Positions 1-13,100 of a stretch of 64,000 bases of DNA are shown piece after piece. A program made the position numbers and the translations under genes. The notes under the pieces are model-generated. The model saw only the letters and a program-made list of their open reading frames with translations. It ran no database searches and had not been told where the DNA came from. Within the stretch, counting starts at the first letter, position 1. The number at the start of each line of letters is the position of its first letter. Source of the DNA: Apostichopus californicus (lineage: Eukaryota > Echinodermata > Holothuroidea > Aspidochirotida > Stichopodidae); the NCBI GenBank assembly GCA_020650975.1, contig JAIPMN010000280.1, forward strand, positions 1 through 64,000. Reading direction: 5' to 3'.

Positions 1-769
1 GGGCACATTGCGGTTGGTAGCGGGTGCAACAAGGGCAGTACGGCAAGTGCCAGGGGCAGTCATGAGCTCGATCACTGCCAAATGGAACCAGCACTTCTGT
101 AATGTTTGATGGTTTGTTTTAAAATAACAGAGCCATAAATAAAAACCAAAAATGCAGAGTGATTCATACAACTGGTTTAATGGTTAACTGAATCTCAGTA
201 CACATGATGTAACATGTACAGGGACTTATGCTCCCTTATTAAGTGAAGGGAACCCTGTCACGACGTACAACGATTCTCATCCCTTCACGTAAACACACTG
301 CACATCAGAAGATTTAACATACTTCTGGTAAAACTCCCCTTTATACCTTATCGACGATAGATTGACTCTTTTTGCGCCTAGCAACAATAAATGTTGCTTT
401 TTATCCACCTTTAAATTAACAATAGAATGAATTACTGTTGGCAATGAGCAATCTTGCTTTACACAGAGTTAATATCTGTGTGCTATTTTGTTGCCTAGTA
501 ACATTCAAATCATCACAATCTTTTGAATGTCATCACAAGTTAAACTCAGAATGATGAAGAGTCAGATAGAGAGAGTGAGATAGGGGGAAAAAAAATAACA
601 CACTTAGTTTCGATATATACTTTCAACCAAGGCCCTAGGTTAAACGTTAAGTGGCCCAAGAAACATTCCTGTACTTTTAGCATAAAAACAATGGATTTGA
701 TAACAAAGCAATGAGGGTATCACAAACCAACAACAAGCATACATTTTCTGTCAGCAGGGAAAGAATGAC

Positions 770-1175
770 CTAAAGGCTAAGATGTTGCTCACCACCGAAT
801 TGCTTGTTCAAGTCCTAAGGATGGAAGCCTAGACAGGTCAACAAACTAATGGGAAAGAGAGGCCTAAATACTACAAAGGTTGCTGTCCACCAAACAGCTC
901 ATTTGTAGTTTGGTTTATTAGTTATGTAAGAGCTAACATTTGAAGGATGGAAGCCTTGTTGAGTCATCAAGCTAATGTAACCTAAAGACTACGAAAGACT
1001 GCTGTCAACTGAGCAGCTTGTTAAAGTTGAATCAACTATGTAAATTTTGCTCTAAAACGAAAAGGTTGGAAGCTAAATGGGAAGGAAGGCTTAAAGACCA
1101 GGAAAGGTTGCTGTCCATCATATTGTTAGCAAATAATCCATTATGTGAAAGATGGAAGCCTTGAGTTGCCATGTT
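770..1175. repeat. Degenerate tandem repeat, about 4 copies
   Basis: Four diverged units of roughly 100-130 bp. Each carries a GGATGGAAGCCT-like motif (near 820, 942, 1067 and 1150) and a TTGCTGTCCACC-like motif (near 783, 883, 991 and 1107). No coding potential is visible. Confidence 0.6.
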
Positions 1176-1984
1176 AGGATGTAACAAGATCATAAAACTT
1201 CAGTTTAATACAAAACCCAAAGATTACAATATTGTTGATGTGAGCCGAATAACGTGCATACAAGGATCCTTTCAATGACTAAGTTACTATGAAGTGGGTA
1301 AAAAGAAGTAATAATCACCAATATTACAGGTCATCATCCCACATACCTTTTACCTTACAAGGCTAGCCAATGGCAATCTGCTTATTTTGGTCACTCAAAG
1401 TAACAATACAATACAACCACCAATACTGTGAATCCTGTATCAGTTCCACAGAAATACAGTAACCTTACCTCGGAGAGCAACATCGAACAAAGTCCATCCA
1501 GAGGGCGGTGCACGGTGGATGAAATTTCATCCAAATTAACTACATGGACATTTGTCTTCAGAAGTTTTGTTTTGATAATAAAAATGAAACATTACACATC
1601 AGGGTCTTTCCCGAACAGAGAAGCAAGATCTGTATTTTTCGATAAGACTTACTTCCCTAAATTAAATTTTAACTAGCTCCAACATCATATTAACCATTAT
1701 CTTTATCTCAATTAAACTTGAGAACAGGGAGAAGAAGGATTATCTATATTTCCACAAGAATTACTTTCATTTTTCAAAAATTTACGATGAAAAAGTGACT
1801 AATAGTCATCGTTCTCGATGCACAAAGTATTAAAAAAAAAAATTATAAAAAAAAAAAAAAATTCATGGGGATTAATCCTAACAATGAAAATTAAGACCTA
1901 AGAAAATTTTTTGGAAATCAATTGTTTAGCAGAAATCTAGCAATAATGATATTCAACATGCAAGCATTATGGTTAAAAAGTTTT

Positions 1985-1990
1985 TTTATT
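1985..1990 (-). terminator. Candidate poly(A) signal for ANKHD1
   Basis: AATAAA on the minus strand about 127 nt beyond the stop codon, in an AT-rich stretch. Other AATAAA hexamers occur further downstream on this strand, for example near 913, so the true 3' end is uncertain. Confidence 0.3.
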
Positions 1991-2116
1991 TTTCGAAAGA
2001 TACGACGAAGTAGGCATCATCATTATCATTCTTGCAAGATTCCATTGAAGATAAGATCAAAGTCCACATTGACACTGAAAAAAAAAAGTACAAATTTCCC
2101 CCCACATCACGAACTT

Positions 2117-4114
2117 CTAACTACTAACAGAGGCCACGATAGTCTGCATATCTGGGGCTTCGACTGGTGCCTCCTCTCTGATGGTTACATAGTCTGTTGT
2201 CCCCAAGTCATCCATTCCTAGTGACACAGAAAGAGAAAACAATAAATGGTGACAACTTACAATATAATATTGCATAAAACTACATTTTGAGTGAAATTTG
2301 CAGCCTTACCAAAGGAGAGATAAGGTAACTGAAAATATAATCGGTCCAAACAAACGACCCATGAAATTAGCCAAAAATTACTTCAGGAGAAAAAAAATAA
2401 AAACATGAAATTAAATTTGTGGGAGACAAATTTTTTTCTGCGATGGACTTGACCGTTTTCTAACTCGCAAACCCAACGTTGTTGTTTTCGTCTCTTAGTA
2501 CATCTATCCAATCAAGTGTGTTAGTAAATATTACATGGTTTAGTCACAGTGTGACAAGTTACACTACAATCAAAATACAACTTTACAGCAGAAATGAAGT
2601 ATCAATCACAACAATGGAAATATCAAACACACTGATATGCTCTGCATTTTTCAATGGCAAAAGTTTTTAAGATCAGTTGACCTCTGTTGACCTTTGAGCT
2701 ACACAGAAAACACTAGGGTGGTTATACTGAAGGTTTCAAACAGCAAGGAACTCACCAATGACTGCTCATTCTGCACTGGATGAACTTGGGTGTTCCAGAG
2801 GCCACTTCCATCTGCAGACACATTAGGTTGAAATGGCATCTGGGGGTATAGGGGGGGTACACCAGAGGGCATGGGGTCTCTCCTGATATCAATATAAGCA
2901 TTCATCTGGGGAGGAACCTATTGAGAATAAAAGCATGTGTCATCAAAAACTGGAAAATCAGAAATCTGGTGGATGACTGGCATGACATTTATCAGATGGT
3001 AGATTTCCTAAACTTAAGTTCTTTGGTTTATAAAGACAATAAAGATTCCATCAAACAGAAATGTTCAGATTTCAGAAGGTTGTGCAAGCAGGAAATTTGG
3101 CTGGCAAGAGAGAGGGAGGGGTCTTTCTGAACGAACAAGAATTACAAAGTATGAAGACAGGACAGCAAAAAGAACACAAAGCAGAGCATATCTGCAATTC
3201 ATGGGGGTGGGTGGGGTACGGGCTTTCCCTCTCTCTTTCTTTCTGTCTTATGTTAGTGGGGTTAAGTCTTAGATATTAACTTTCAGTGTCAATAGCAAGG
3301 TCTTGGGTCTTCAATTGACAGCCTGTGGGCCAACCCCAAACCCGCAATCGATTTCAATCCAGTCGGCAAAAACAAAATCGTCCCAAAATATTGTACTAAT
3401 CGGTTTCTACTGGCCAACCCTGCACATTGCTGTCTACATATAAAGGGATATTTTGTTTCTCTGGTCCTCATAGGACACTAATCGCGGAGAACTATAACCT
3501 TCATACATAACATTCTATTTCCATTAATTTTATCCCATCGCTGTTTCAAATTCTCTTGATGTACAGATAGTGAGCATTAGATGTCCTGAACCGGATGATA
3601 TTATGCTTGCTACTATTTAAGAATGATGCCACAGCTAACATAACTGTGTTAAAGAACTGTTTCTAGTCTTACAACATTCAAGTCAAAGCTGAAAACCTAC
3701 CTATTTAGACAGCATAACTGCAATATATAAACTGTGTATTCAATTCTATTCATGTGCAGTACTCCAACAAACTCAAACGTGCATGCTTTTTATTCTTCAT
3801 ACTCATTTATATTGTATTTTATTCATTTGATTATATTTTGTGTCATATATTTTTTTATTTACTGTAACATAGCGTTTTAGAGCACTTTTGTGGATTTTAC
3901 GCTTTATAAAATAAAATAAATTATTATTATTATTATTAATTCCAGCAGTCTTTGCTTACCATTGACATCTGTCCAGGGTATAGATTGTTCTGGTCAGCCA
4001 TAGACGGGAGGGGACTCTGCATGAGTGACACTCCCTGAGCCATCTGACCGGGGTCATCATCCATCTCTGGTATCCCATACCAAGAGGACCTACCGGAGCC
4101 CTTATCACCCGCAC
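2117..4114 (-). CDS. ANKHD1: ANKHD1 exons 27-30: C-terminal tail
   Basis: Exons: 27 4114-3960, 28 2917-2756, 29 2328-2310 (19-nt microexon), 30 2217-2117. Exon 27 encodes GSGRSSWYGIPEMDDDPGQM and a Met/Pro-rich run. Exon 28 encodes VPPQMNAYIDIRRDP and ADGSGLWNTQVHP, weakly like human LFNGLHNPDPAWNPMI. Exon 29 adds LPYLSF plus one base of a Gly codon. Exon 30 then reads GMDDLGTTDYVTIREEAP and on to VSS and the TAG stop. This tail differs from the vertebrate end (WAPHIGNMHLKYVN), so family similarity does not help here. Support comes from phase, splice motifs and open frame. Confidence 0.75.
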
Positions 4115-7100
4115 CTAGAACAGAACAAACAAAACAAAGGGAAAATGAAATTTAAAGGAAGCAAAGACAAGAAATGTTTGCCATCACATCCTTCTTATTC
4201 ATAATAATAATAATAATTATAATAATAATAATTATAATAATAACAATAATAATAATTATAATAATAATGGACACTTTGTACAGCGCCGGTATCCGCCGGA
4301 AGGTGCTCATGGCGCTTTGCAGAAACAGCAGAAAAATGGTTACATAAATGAAATTTGGATCAGGTAAGTTTTTAGATTTTTCTTGAAGGTTCCAAGGCTG
4401 TTGACAAGTCTTACTGATTGGTGTCTTACTGATTCATGTTAATGATATAATATACTCCCATTAATGTATTGACCTAGTATCGTTCTTGTCGGGGTAGTGA
4501 TGAGCCACCCCGCCGCACAGAATCTGAGGTTCTTTAAGGTTTGTGAAATTGTGCTAGTGGACTTACACACTGTAATGAATCTGATAATGACAATATTTTG
4601 TGATCCAGTTTCACACAATAGGCACTACAGGGATAATCTTTATTGTTTGATATTATTTAAGCTATGCTGCAGTAGTTTTTTCTTTTATTTCAGGGATGGG
4701 GGTGGAAAGGGGAGGGGGGGGTGAGGGACTGATAAACTAAATATACCATTACTGATATGTACTAACGATGTATGAGATGATTTAATTTTGATGATTATCC
4801 TTACTTTGGTATGACCAGATACTGCCAACACCAGTAGAGCTCAGAGGATTCACCAAGTCACCGCCCATGGAGGCAGGGTACACCACTTGAGTCTTGCGAT
4901 GTTGATGCTGTTTGTGGCGTTCAGTGCCGATTGGCATCATTATCTTCTTCTCTAGCGAGGGACTGGTGGTCCCAGAGCGAGGTGAGGCACCGGGAGAAAC
5001 GGGTGAGCCATTGGGAGGTGGTGTCGGGGTGTGGTTCTCTGGAGAAATGGGCGCAAAGTTGTTCATATCCGGCATCTGGGGAGCGAAGGATGATGGGTTG
5101 AGGGTGGGCCCTTCATGAGGTGTAAAGTGATGAATACTTTTAGGGTAGACTTGGTGCTGATAAAGTGGGTGAGATGCTGGTCCTTGACCTCCAAAGGTGT
5201 GGCTGTGCGACCTAGAGAGAGGATTGCCGATGGGTGGCTGGTGAGAGCTACCAGGTGGTGCAGACAGTCGCTTGTAGCCCGGGGCCTTGGATTCCTCGGG
5301 CTGAGTTGGTAGGAGGTTAGCTTGCATCATATCACTCTGGTTGTCAGTCATGTGGTGACCCACTGTGTGGTTCCACAGGTCATTACCATGATCAGGGTTC
5401 ATGAAACCCATGGCAGCAGCTGAATCATTCATGGACATGGTCCCCTTGCCCATGTTAGCCTGACTTGCACCATCAGGGACAAATGCTTGAGCACTGTCCA
5501 CAGTCCCTGGTTTGGATATCGGACCAATCGGCGCAGTGGCATACATCAACTCTGGTTTATGCATCGATCTAGGCTTCTCCATAGCTCCAGGCATTAAACT
5601 TGTCGGAGTAGGATTTGAAAACAGAGAAGAACTTTGAGGGTTCTGGAAAACCGTCTCTTGGCTGCTACTCTTCATGGGTATCCCAACTGGTTTAGATGGA
5701 TTTGCATCTGGTGCAACCTGGGGTTTAAAGAGACACCTGGCCACACTCTTTGAGGGGGTCACTTCCTGGGTAGGTGGTGGTACCTGGTACGTCATAGCAC
5801 TGGGACTCGGTAGATTAGACTGGACTGGAGGCTGTTTCACCACCATGGGGGCTGGGAATTTGGTCATCTCTGGCTGCGTTGGGGCTAAAACAGTGGTAGG
5901 TAGCTTGACCTGCGGTGCCCCCCATCTCATGTTGGCACCCGGGGTTCGAGGGAGTGGATGGCTCTGAGCTGTGGATAGACTGCTGGGAGCCCTTGGGGGA
6001 TTGCTAGATCCAAGAGTCCTAGTTAGGTACTGTGAGATAGTTGCCTGACTAGGAGGTGGCTTGGAGATGATGTTTGATGGTGGTGGTGGAGCAGAAGTGA
6101 TGTTCTTGAACCGTGGCGCTACAGAAGAGGAGGAAGGTGGTGCCAACTTCTGAGACTGACTGCTGCTGCTGTTGCCTTGAGAAACGCTGACACTGTTGGC
6201 AGTGGTGGACTGGGTAGAATTATTGGCCTTCTTGACTTTGACCATTAACTCGGAGATGTCCTTGTCGGGCTCCTTGATTAACGCAGTAATGAGTTGAGCA
6301 GCCTGACGGGTTGCTTCAGCAGACCCTCTGAAAACAGAAAATAAGAAGTAAATGCATAAACTTTGCCCCAAGACAGGAATAGTAGCCTCACGGGTGAGTT
6401 CAACTTGGATTTTTTTTGTTTGTTTGTAATTTGTCGTTTTTATGAACTTTGTGACAGAGATAGAGACTTGTGCTATGAGGTTACACACATTCCTTACAGG
6501 TTTCTTCATTTTTACTTTTAATGAGTCTTTTCTTCTTTGCCGTTTCTGTAACGGTGGCAGCAGTGGGATTTGAAACAACCCGACGTAACCTGATTGAAAA
6601 TCTGTCATCAGTGTTAGAGGGAAACGAGATAAAAGAATAAATCTCACTTGATGTTGATGTTTCTCTCTCCTCCTTTGTTATTCTGTCTCTCAACATCGAT
6701 GTGAGCTCCAGTCACGTCACGGATGGTGTTGATGTTGACTCCGTTTCTACCAATCACTCGACTGATGGAGGATGGCGGAATTGTCACTTTCTTAGATCTG
6801 ATTGAACAAAGAAAGAATTGAAAGAATATTACATACATACATGCATACACATAAATACATACATACACATATACATAAATACACACTCACATACATACAC
6901 ATACAGACGCATACATACACATTCATACATACACATACATACATACATACTGAGGAGGAACCCTCCAGTATCTTTACCTTCTCACAACCTCTTTCCATCC
7001 ATCCTCTCTTCTCTGGCCTCTCTTGGGGCTAGCGGAGGAGAAGGTACCCATATGTGAGGTATCTCCTGGAGACACAGGAGGCTTTTTGCTCCCATCTATC

Positions 7101-10100
7101 GGTGTCAGGCTGTTGTACTCATCTCGTCTGGAGGGGGGGGGGGGAAGAAAAACAGAGAAAGAAAGATAAAAATTAGAAGCAATATGAGTATCAATAACAG
7201 AACTAGAAAGAAGATTAAGCACCGTGAGGAGGGAGGCCTTCATCAACTAACTTCCCTGGTTCCCTGCTAGATCAGTTACATGATCCTTAATACACAAAAG
7301 GATTTTTTCTCGATATACAAAAGGTTGGCAGAAGTTGTTTTTAGTTACATTTCCAGTAAGCTTCAAACTGACAAACTTTCACTATATTTCTACCAGTGTC
7401 AAATCTTGAACACAACAGTGTAACAGTGTTTTCTTCCTCAAGTTCAAACAAATTGCTTGCATTTACTCACCAACTTATTCCCCTAAAAACTATGGATTAG
7501 TTCTGATAATAAGATAAAAACTGAAATCTTCCTAGATTTTAAAAGTATTGTTGCCACGCCAGTTTTCATTGTCAGTATTAAACATGTGCAAACTTTCAAA
7601 AAATCCACACTTTCCTTCATTATTTGGAGAAAAAAAATTGGAATAGTCTGGCTAAGGAACTGCACTGTTGTGGCTCCTTTATAAAGATAACTATCTAAAA
7701 CTTGACCAGAAATCGGCGCAAAGAGCTGTTAAAAAAAGACGGATATCTGAAACCAGGCAAACGAGGTAAACTTTTTGTTTTTTGCGATTGAGCATGAGTT
7801 CCCATGAGGGGCAGGCCATGCAAACAGCGATTAGAAATGCTGCAGAATGTGGAACAGTCCCCTCAATCTGGATTGAGACTTGGTATAACCTGATCGTAAA
7901 CAAATGTACTGTAACTTCAACAACTCCAAACTTACAAGGAATGGAGTTTTTTCTTCCTGGCCTTTCCTCTGTTTTCGTCAGTCACCCGCCCCCCTTCCAC
8001 TTTCACTGCTTGAGTCTTTTTCTTTTGTTCCTTTCTGTCTCTTATCTTCTGCCTCTTTTCGTTCCTCTTCTCATCGTCCGCTCCTTTCTCCTTTCCTGAT
8101 CTTGTATTCTCATACGTGGTAGGAGAAACCTCTTCGATGATCAGAGGGGTGGTGGATGGGGTCGGCATGGGTATGATGGATGTGGTGGTGGTGGTGCTGG
8201 TGGTAGTCGAAACGGTAGATGTGGTTCCTTCCTTGAGCTTCTTGGATATGAACGTTCGTATCGAGTTCGTGGTACGTACAACCCCGATTGTGGTGGTCGT
8301 AGTCGCTGATGGGGGCTCTAATGGTACCCTCTCTTCCAAACCTAGGAAAGACCACAAACAAGTTCAGAACAAATTTACAAACTTTGCTTTGAATGGCTTG
8401 ACTTTTTGAAGACTAAGGACTCCAGTCAAGATTTGTTGCAACACTGGCGTGTAGTTTTGGTTAAAGGATTGGTTCAGTTGTCATACATGTTTATGTTAAT
8501 GAAAGAGGACAATAAAAGAAACACAATGGTGAAAAAAACTGTTCAAATATCTTTTTCGGTTAAAGAGATATTCAAGTGTAAAGTTTTATCAGATTGTGTA
8601 GAAACTGCTGAAATCTGACTGGCTGTGATGTCACATCCTCACATTCCTGAAAAGTCTTTGTTTTTTTTTCTAAATATTTTGTGAGATTTCCTGACTTTCA
8701 ACCAAAAGATATGTCAGGAGACCTCATATTTGTCAGAGGAAGTATTTGAGATGAAACATCTGAAGAATTTGTGATTATATTATTTTCAAATGTGTTAAAA
8801 AATGTAAATAATTTTTAAAGAAATATATTCACACATGTTAAGGAAGTGAGGATGTGACACCCTCACAGTTAGTCTTTCTACACCAGTCATTTTCAAATAA
8901 ATTTTGATATCTTCAAAGTGTCATATCTCCTTAACAGAGGTTGCTATCATGGTAGTTTCTTTACTGTTCTTTTTGTGCTCTTTCATACAAAATAGACATG
9001 TCAAACACCTGAACCAATCCTTTAACGCAACAATGATGCGTCTAGAAGACTAGGAGTTTCCAAAAAATAAGTAGAAAAATTGATGGAAAACAAGCTGCTT
9101 TTCTTTAAATGACGATGAAATTTTACTATATATTGCATATATTGATAATAACTTATCGTATAAATTTGAACTTTTACACCCATGAAGTGAATCAATTATG
9201 GTAGATGTCACTTAAAGGTTTCCGTCCTTACTTTCGGCAGTAGAGGACGGAGGATTATTGATAATAACTTATTATATAAATTGAATTTTAACACCCATGA
9301 AGTGAATCAATTATGGTAGATGTCACTTTAAGGTTTCCTTACTTTCGGCAGTAGAGGATGGAGGACTATCTTCTTCTTCCTCCTCTTCCTCCTCCTCGTC
9401 CTTGATTGGCTCGTCCGGTGATGCGCTGTTACTCGTCACCTTCTGCTGCTTCTCCTTACGTTTCTTACGTTTCTTCTCACGACGTTTAGCCTGCGCAGCC
9501 TTGCGGGTCTCTTCTCTGTTCTGCGGGTTACGAAGAAGAAGAAGGATTGGTTTACGATTCCAATCGTCGATGATGAGTACATAGATTGCAGGTGGTGTGT
9601 CTTTCATTTAAATATTATTGGATAGAATTGTGTAGTTTATACTTTCCCAACTCAGATCTTCTACTGCGACAATGTTAAGGCAGAACATATGAAAACCTGT
9701 GCCAACGAAAACCTGTGCCAAACACAATATGGTTGTGACGACATACATATGGACGACCATACGCACGAACAACTTTATACATACATACATACAAACTTTT
9801 ATAAAGCGCAAACTCCATATAATCAATGCGCTTTCTGATATTTAATTTGTCAATATAATGTGGACTAAGGATGAGTGATGCCTGCTTTCACATCACCCCC
9901 CACCCCCCCCCCCCCACATTCATACAAACCCTCATTTGCCCCTTATTTTAACTCTTGAGCTCACCTTCTCTGTCTCCAGTTCCTCTAGTAGGCTGTTAGC
10001 ATTTTTGTTAGCTTCAGCAGCCTGCCGGTCTTTGGCAACAACAATAATTTCAAAGGAGGTATTGCATTTCTTCTGGAGCTCCTGTGGGGTAAAAATAAAA

Positions 10101-13100
10101 ATAAAAATAAGTTTAACATAATCCAAAATCCATGAAAGATGAAAGTAACTTCCCAACCTAGTTTAGTCTATGATACTTAAACCTACATGAAACTATTCAT
10201 TCTACCATGCATTTATGCAAGCATTCAATTCACTAGGATGAAAGTTAACCTTAATCTTGAAAATGCAGAGGAAAGTAAAAATAACTTCTTTGCATGTGGC
10301 TAGAACCCCCTCCCCCACAGACCCCCTCCCCCAAAGACCCCCTCCCCAACAGACCCCCTCCCCAACAGACCTCCTCCCCCACAGACCCCCTGCCCCACAA
10401 ACCCCCTCCCACAGTCCCCTCCCCCACAAGTCCCCTGTTTGGTTTAGTCAGTAGCCCTTTGGAAATATGTAATTTACATCATGAGAGAATTCTCAAAACT
10501 ATGTTACCTTATCAGAGATAGTGGAAATGAATCGAAGACACTCTGCATCAGATGGGAACTGGTTAACGTGCTTCACCATCCAACGGACAACCTTGACATG
10601 ACCTTTACGAAACGCCGCCAACAGACAGGACATCTTACGATTATCCTGGCTGTCAATGTCTGCTCCTTCTTTGACCAAGAGCTGCACCACATCCAGGTGG
10701 CCTCCTAGATTTATTAAGAGGGGGAAAATCAAAGGGTTAAAGGGGGAAAAACGGTGAAGGGTTAAAGGGGCAAAAACGGTGAAGGTTTAAAGAAGAACAG
10801 GTTAGGCATATCATTTCTGTCTTTGAACCACATCATTAGACTCGTTTAAAGTGTGTCAAATGTATTGTTAAATGCAGTTGTTTCCATGATTCTGTTTGAC
10901 TCTACCACGGAGATGATAAAAGTAACAAGACTTACCATTACACGCTAACCAGAGCGGTGACTGTCCTTTCTTGTTCTTCACGTCCACAGCTGCTTTGTGG
11001 TGTAGCAGAAGCTCCACAAACTTGTAGTGGCCTTTGTCAGCTGCGATGGTTAAAGCTGTATCTCTGGAGGAAGGAACTGGTGGTGCATTGACATCGGCCC
11101 CTTTGCTGATCAGGACACTGCCGACCTCTGCGTAGCCACCGGAGGCGGCTTCCATCAAGGGGGTAAGTCCCGTCTATGGTAAGAGGAAACAAACAAGCTT
11201 TGTCTTGATGAAAGTTACCCATGTAAACGACAAATAGTTATAAGCGCTTAAAGGCAAAAATGCAGTGGTACTATTGAGTTTGACTACTATTACCCAGCCC
11301 CTTCCAAACTACCTTGCACATGGTCAATGTTAAGTATAATAAATGTTGATTCTCTCTGGTCTTGAGATGTTACTTCTTTTCAGACTTCAAGTGATTTCAC
11401 TAAAAACCTATGACCTCCACCAAACCAGTTTGATGGACCATCTTACAGGCCAAGTATCATTCACAGCCTTTTAAATACCTGTTAAAGTTGATTATCTTGG
11501 TAATCACAACAAGCAGTAGTTACTGTATATTACCTTGGCTCTGTGCTCCACGTTAGCTCGTCTATCGACTAGCAGACTGACCACTTCGGTTCGACCTTGA
11601 AAGCAAGCCAGAGTGAGGGCAGTATTGCGATTGGTTTCTATCTGGGCATTGATGTCACTGCCGTTGTCGAGAAGAAGCTTTACGGCAGGCGTGTGTCCAT
11701 TCATTGCCGCCAGCATTAGAGGTGAGATACCTAATTTGCTGCCCGTTCTACAACAATAAAGAGAGAGAAAATTACAATTAACGACAAAGCTAAAGGAAGC
11801 ATAATTCAGATAATCCACTCTTTGCCTGTAATTTTACTTTTAATTTTCACTACCTGATCAATAATTGTTACCACAGATGATTAAACTGGAAATTTATTCT
11901 GAGAATTTGAACCCAACGAAAAGAAATTAAACAGCAGTCACTCACCTTGAGTTAATTTCTGCTCCTGACTTTAGGAGAAGTTTGATAATATTAACGTAGC
12001 CTCCCGACGCAGCTAAACTGAGCGGTGTGTAATCTGATACATTACGATGCTCCTTGTTGGCGCCGTGCTTCAGTAGTAGCTCCACCACCTACAAGATAGA
12101 CGACGATAAGATCAGAGTGAAACAACAAAAAGGAACAGTGGTAAACAGATAATCAGATTCTAATTCTGATTATGCGCCAAGGTTGCCATGACAAAACACG
12201 AGAAAATTAAAGCTAGTAACCAATAACTTAGGAACCATTACTGAATTTGCTACTCTTTTGCAGAGAGAGATTTAATTGTTTGGTCTCCACGGTCAAAATG
12301 TATAACAAAAACAAAGTCTTGTAAAGAAATATGCATGTCTAAAAACAGTTCACTTAGTTGTAGCACTTTCATTCAGGAAGTTAGTGGACATTTTTGCCTG
12401 ACAGCAAAAGTGTGTATAGTAAAGGCTTCATATTTGATGCACCCTCGTAATTCAAATATTACTAGCAACGATACAGCAGGCCAACTTAACTTTTTGCAGT
12501 CAAGCAAAATTACATATTTCATGACTTTGAATCCATTTCAGCTATTTGCTGACCAAATTATGTTCTTTTTTAAGCTTTTAACAACCTACCCTCAGTTTTG
12601 CACATTTTGTGGGCATTTGGAAATCTTACAACCTAAAAATAACCAACATTACCTCACTATGATACAACTTATCTCTGGGACCTGACCTGTCTGAGCTTAG
12701 AATCTCAGACCTTACAAACAGCCTCCAACGTCAATGGTTGTATACTAAGGCCTACATTACAGTTAGCTTATCGACGAATGTTTCAATTTAGGGGTATGAG
12801 AGAACTTGACACGGCAGACATTTTGTGGTCAAATTCTGCTCAATTGTATGGTGCATAAGCACAGAACCTTAAATATTTTGAGATCATTACATTTCTGAGG
12901 AACTACACATATGAAAAACACATACAGTTGAGTGATTTGGATTTTTCCTTGATAGACATCGTTGATCAAATCCTTAAGTGCGTCAATTATGAGCCCACCA
13001 TGCTACAACATCTCAAAGCATAGTTTGCAATTACCATTTTCTTTCAGACTTGTAGGAACAACAATTCCTCCACAGATCTATACCAAATAAAACATATCAT

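Larger units (their letters stand above)
1..2116. other. 3' flank of ANKHD1 without a supported gene
   Basis: The interval contains the ANKHD1 3' untranslated region of unknown length and AT-rich flank. A degenerate tandem repeat lies at 770-1175 and A-rich runs at 1831-1860. At the extreme left (1-74) a GC-richer segment preceded on the minus strand by TTTGGCAG could be an exon of the next gene. It is open in two frames and I do not recognise its product. Confidence 0.5.

Noticed and set aside
2185-2217. Ending ANKHD1 with a 10-codon tail by joining exon 28 directly to the last exon
   Set aside because: A 19-nt microexon with good splice sites opens a longer frame; the short tail is kept only as a possible skipped isoform.
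2117-4805. Splice from exon 26 directly to the last exon
   Set aside because: The phase would fit, but it needs skipping of exons 27-29, which all have good splice sites and weak family-like sequence.
4912-5967. Plus-strand ORFs opposite the large Pro/Ser-rich exon
   Set aside because: They are antisense shadows of ANKHD1 exon 26, which has phase-consistent splice sites and family landmarks.
7932-8409. Overlapping ORFs on both strands around the Thr-rich exon
   Set aside because: The plus-strand and the other minus-frame ORFs are shadows of ANKHD1 exon 23; read-through past its donor at 8115 is intronic.
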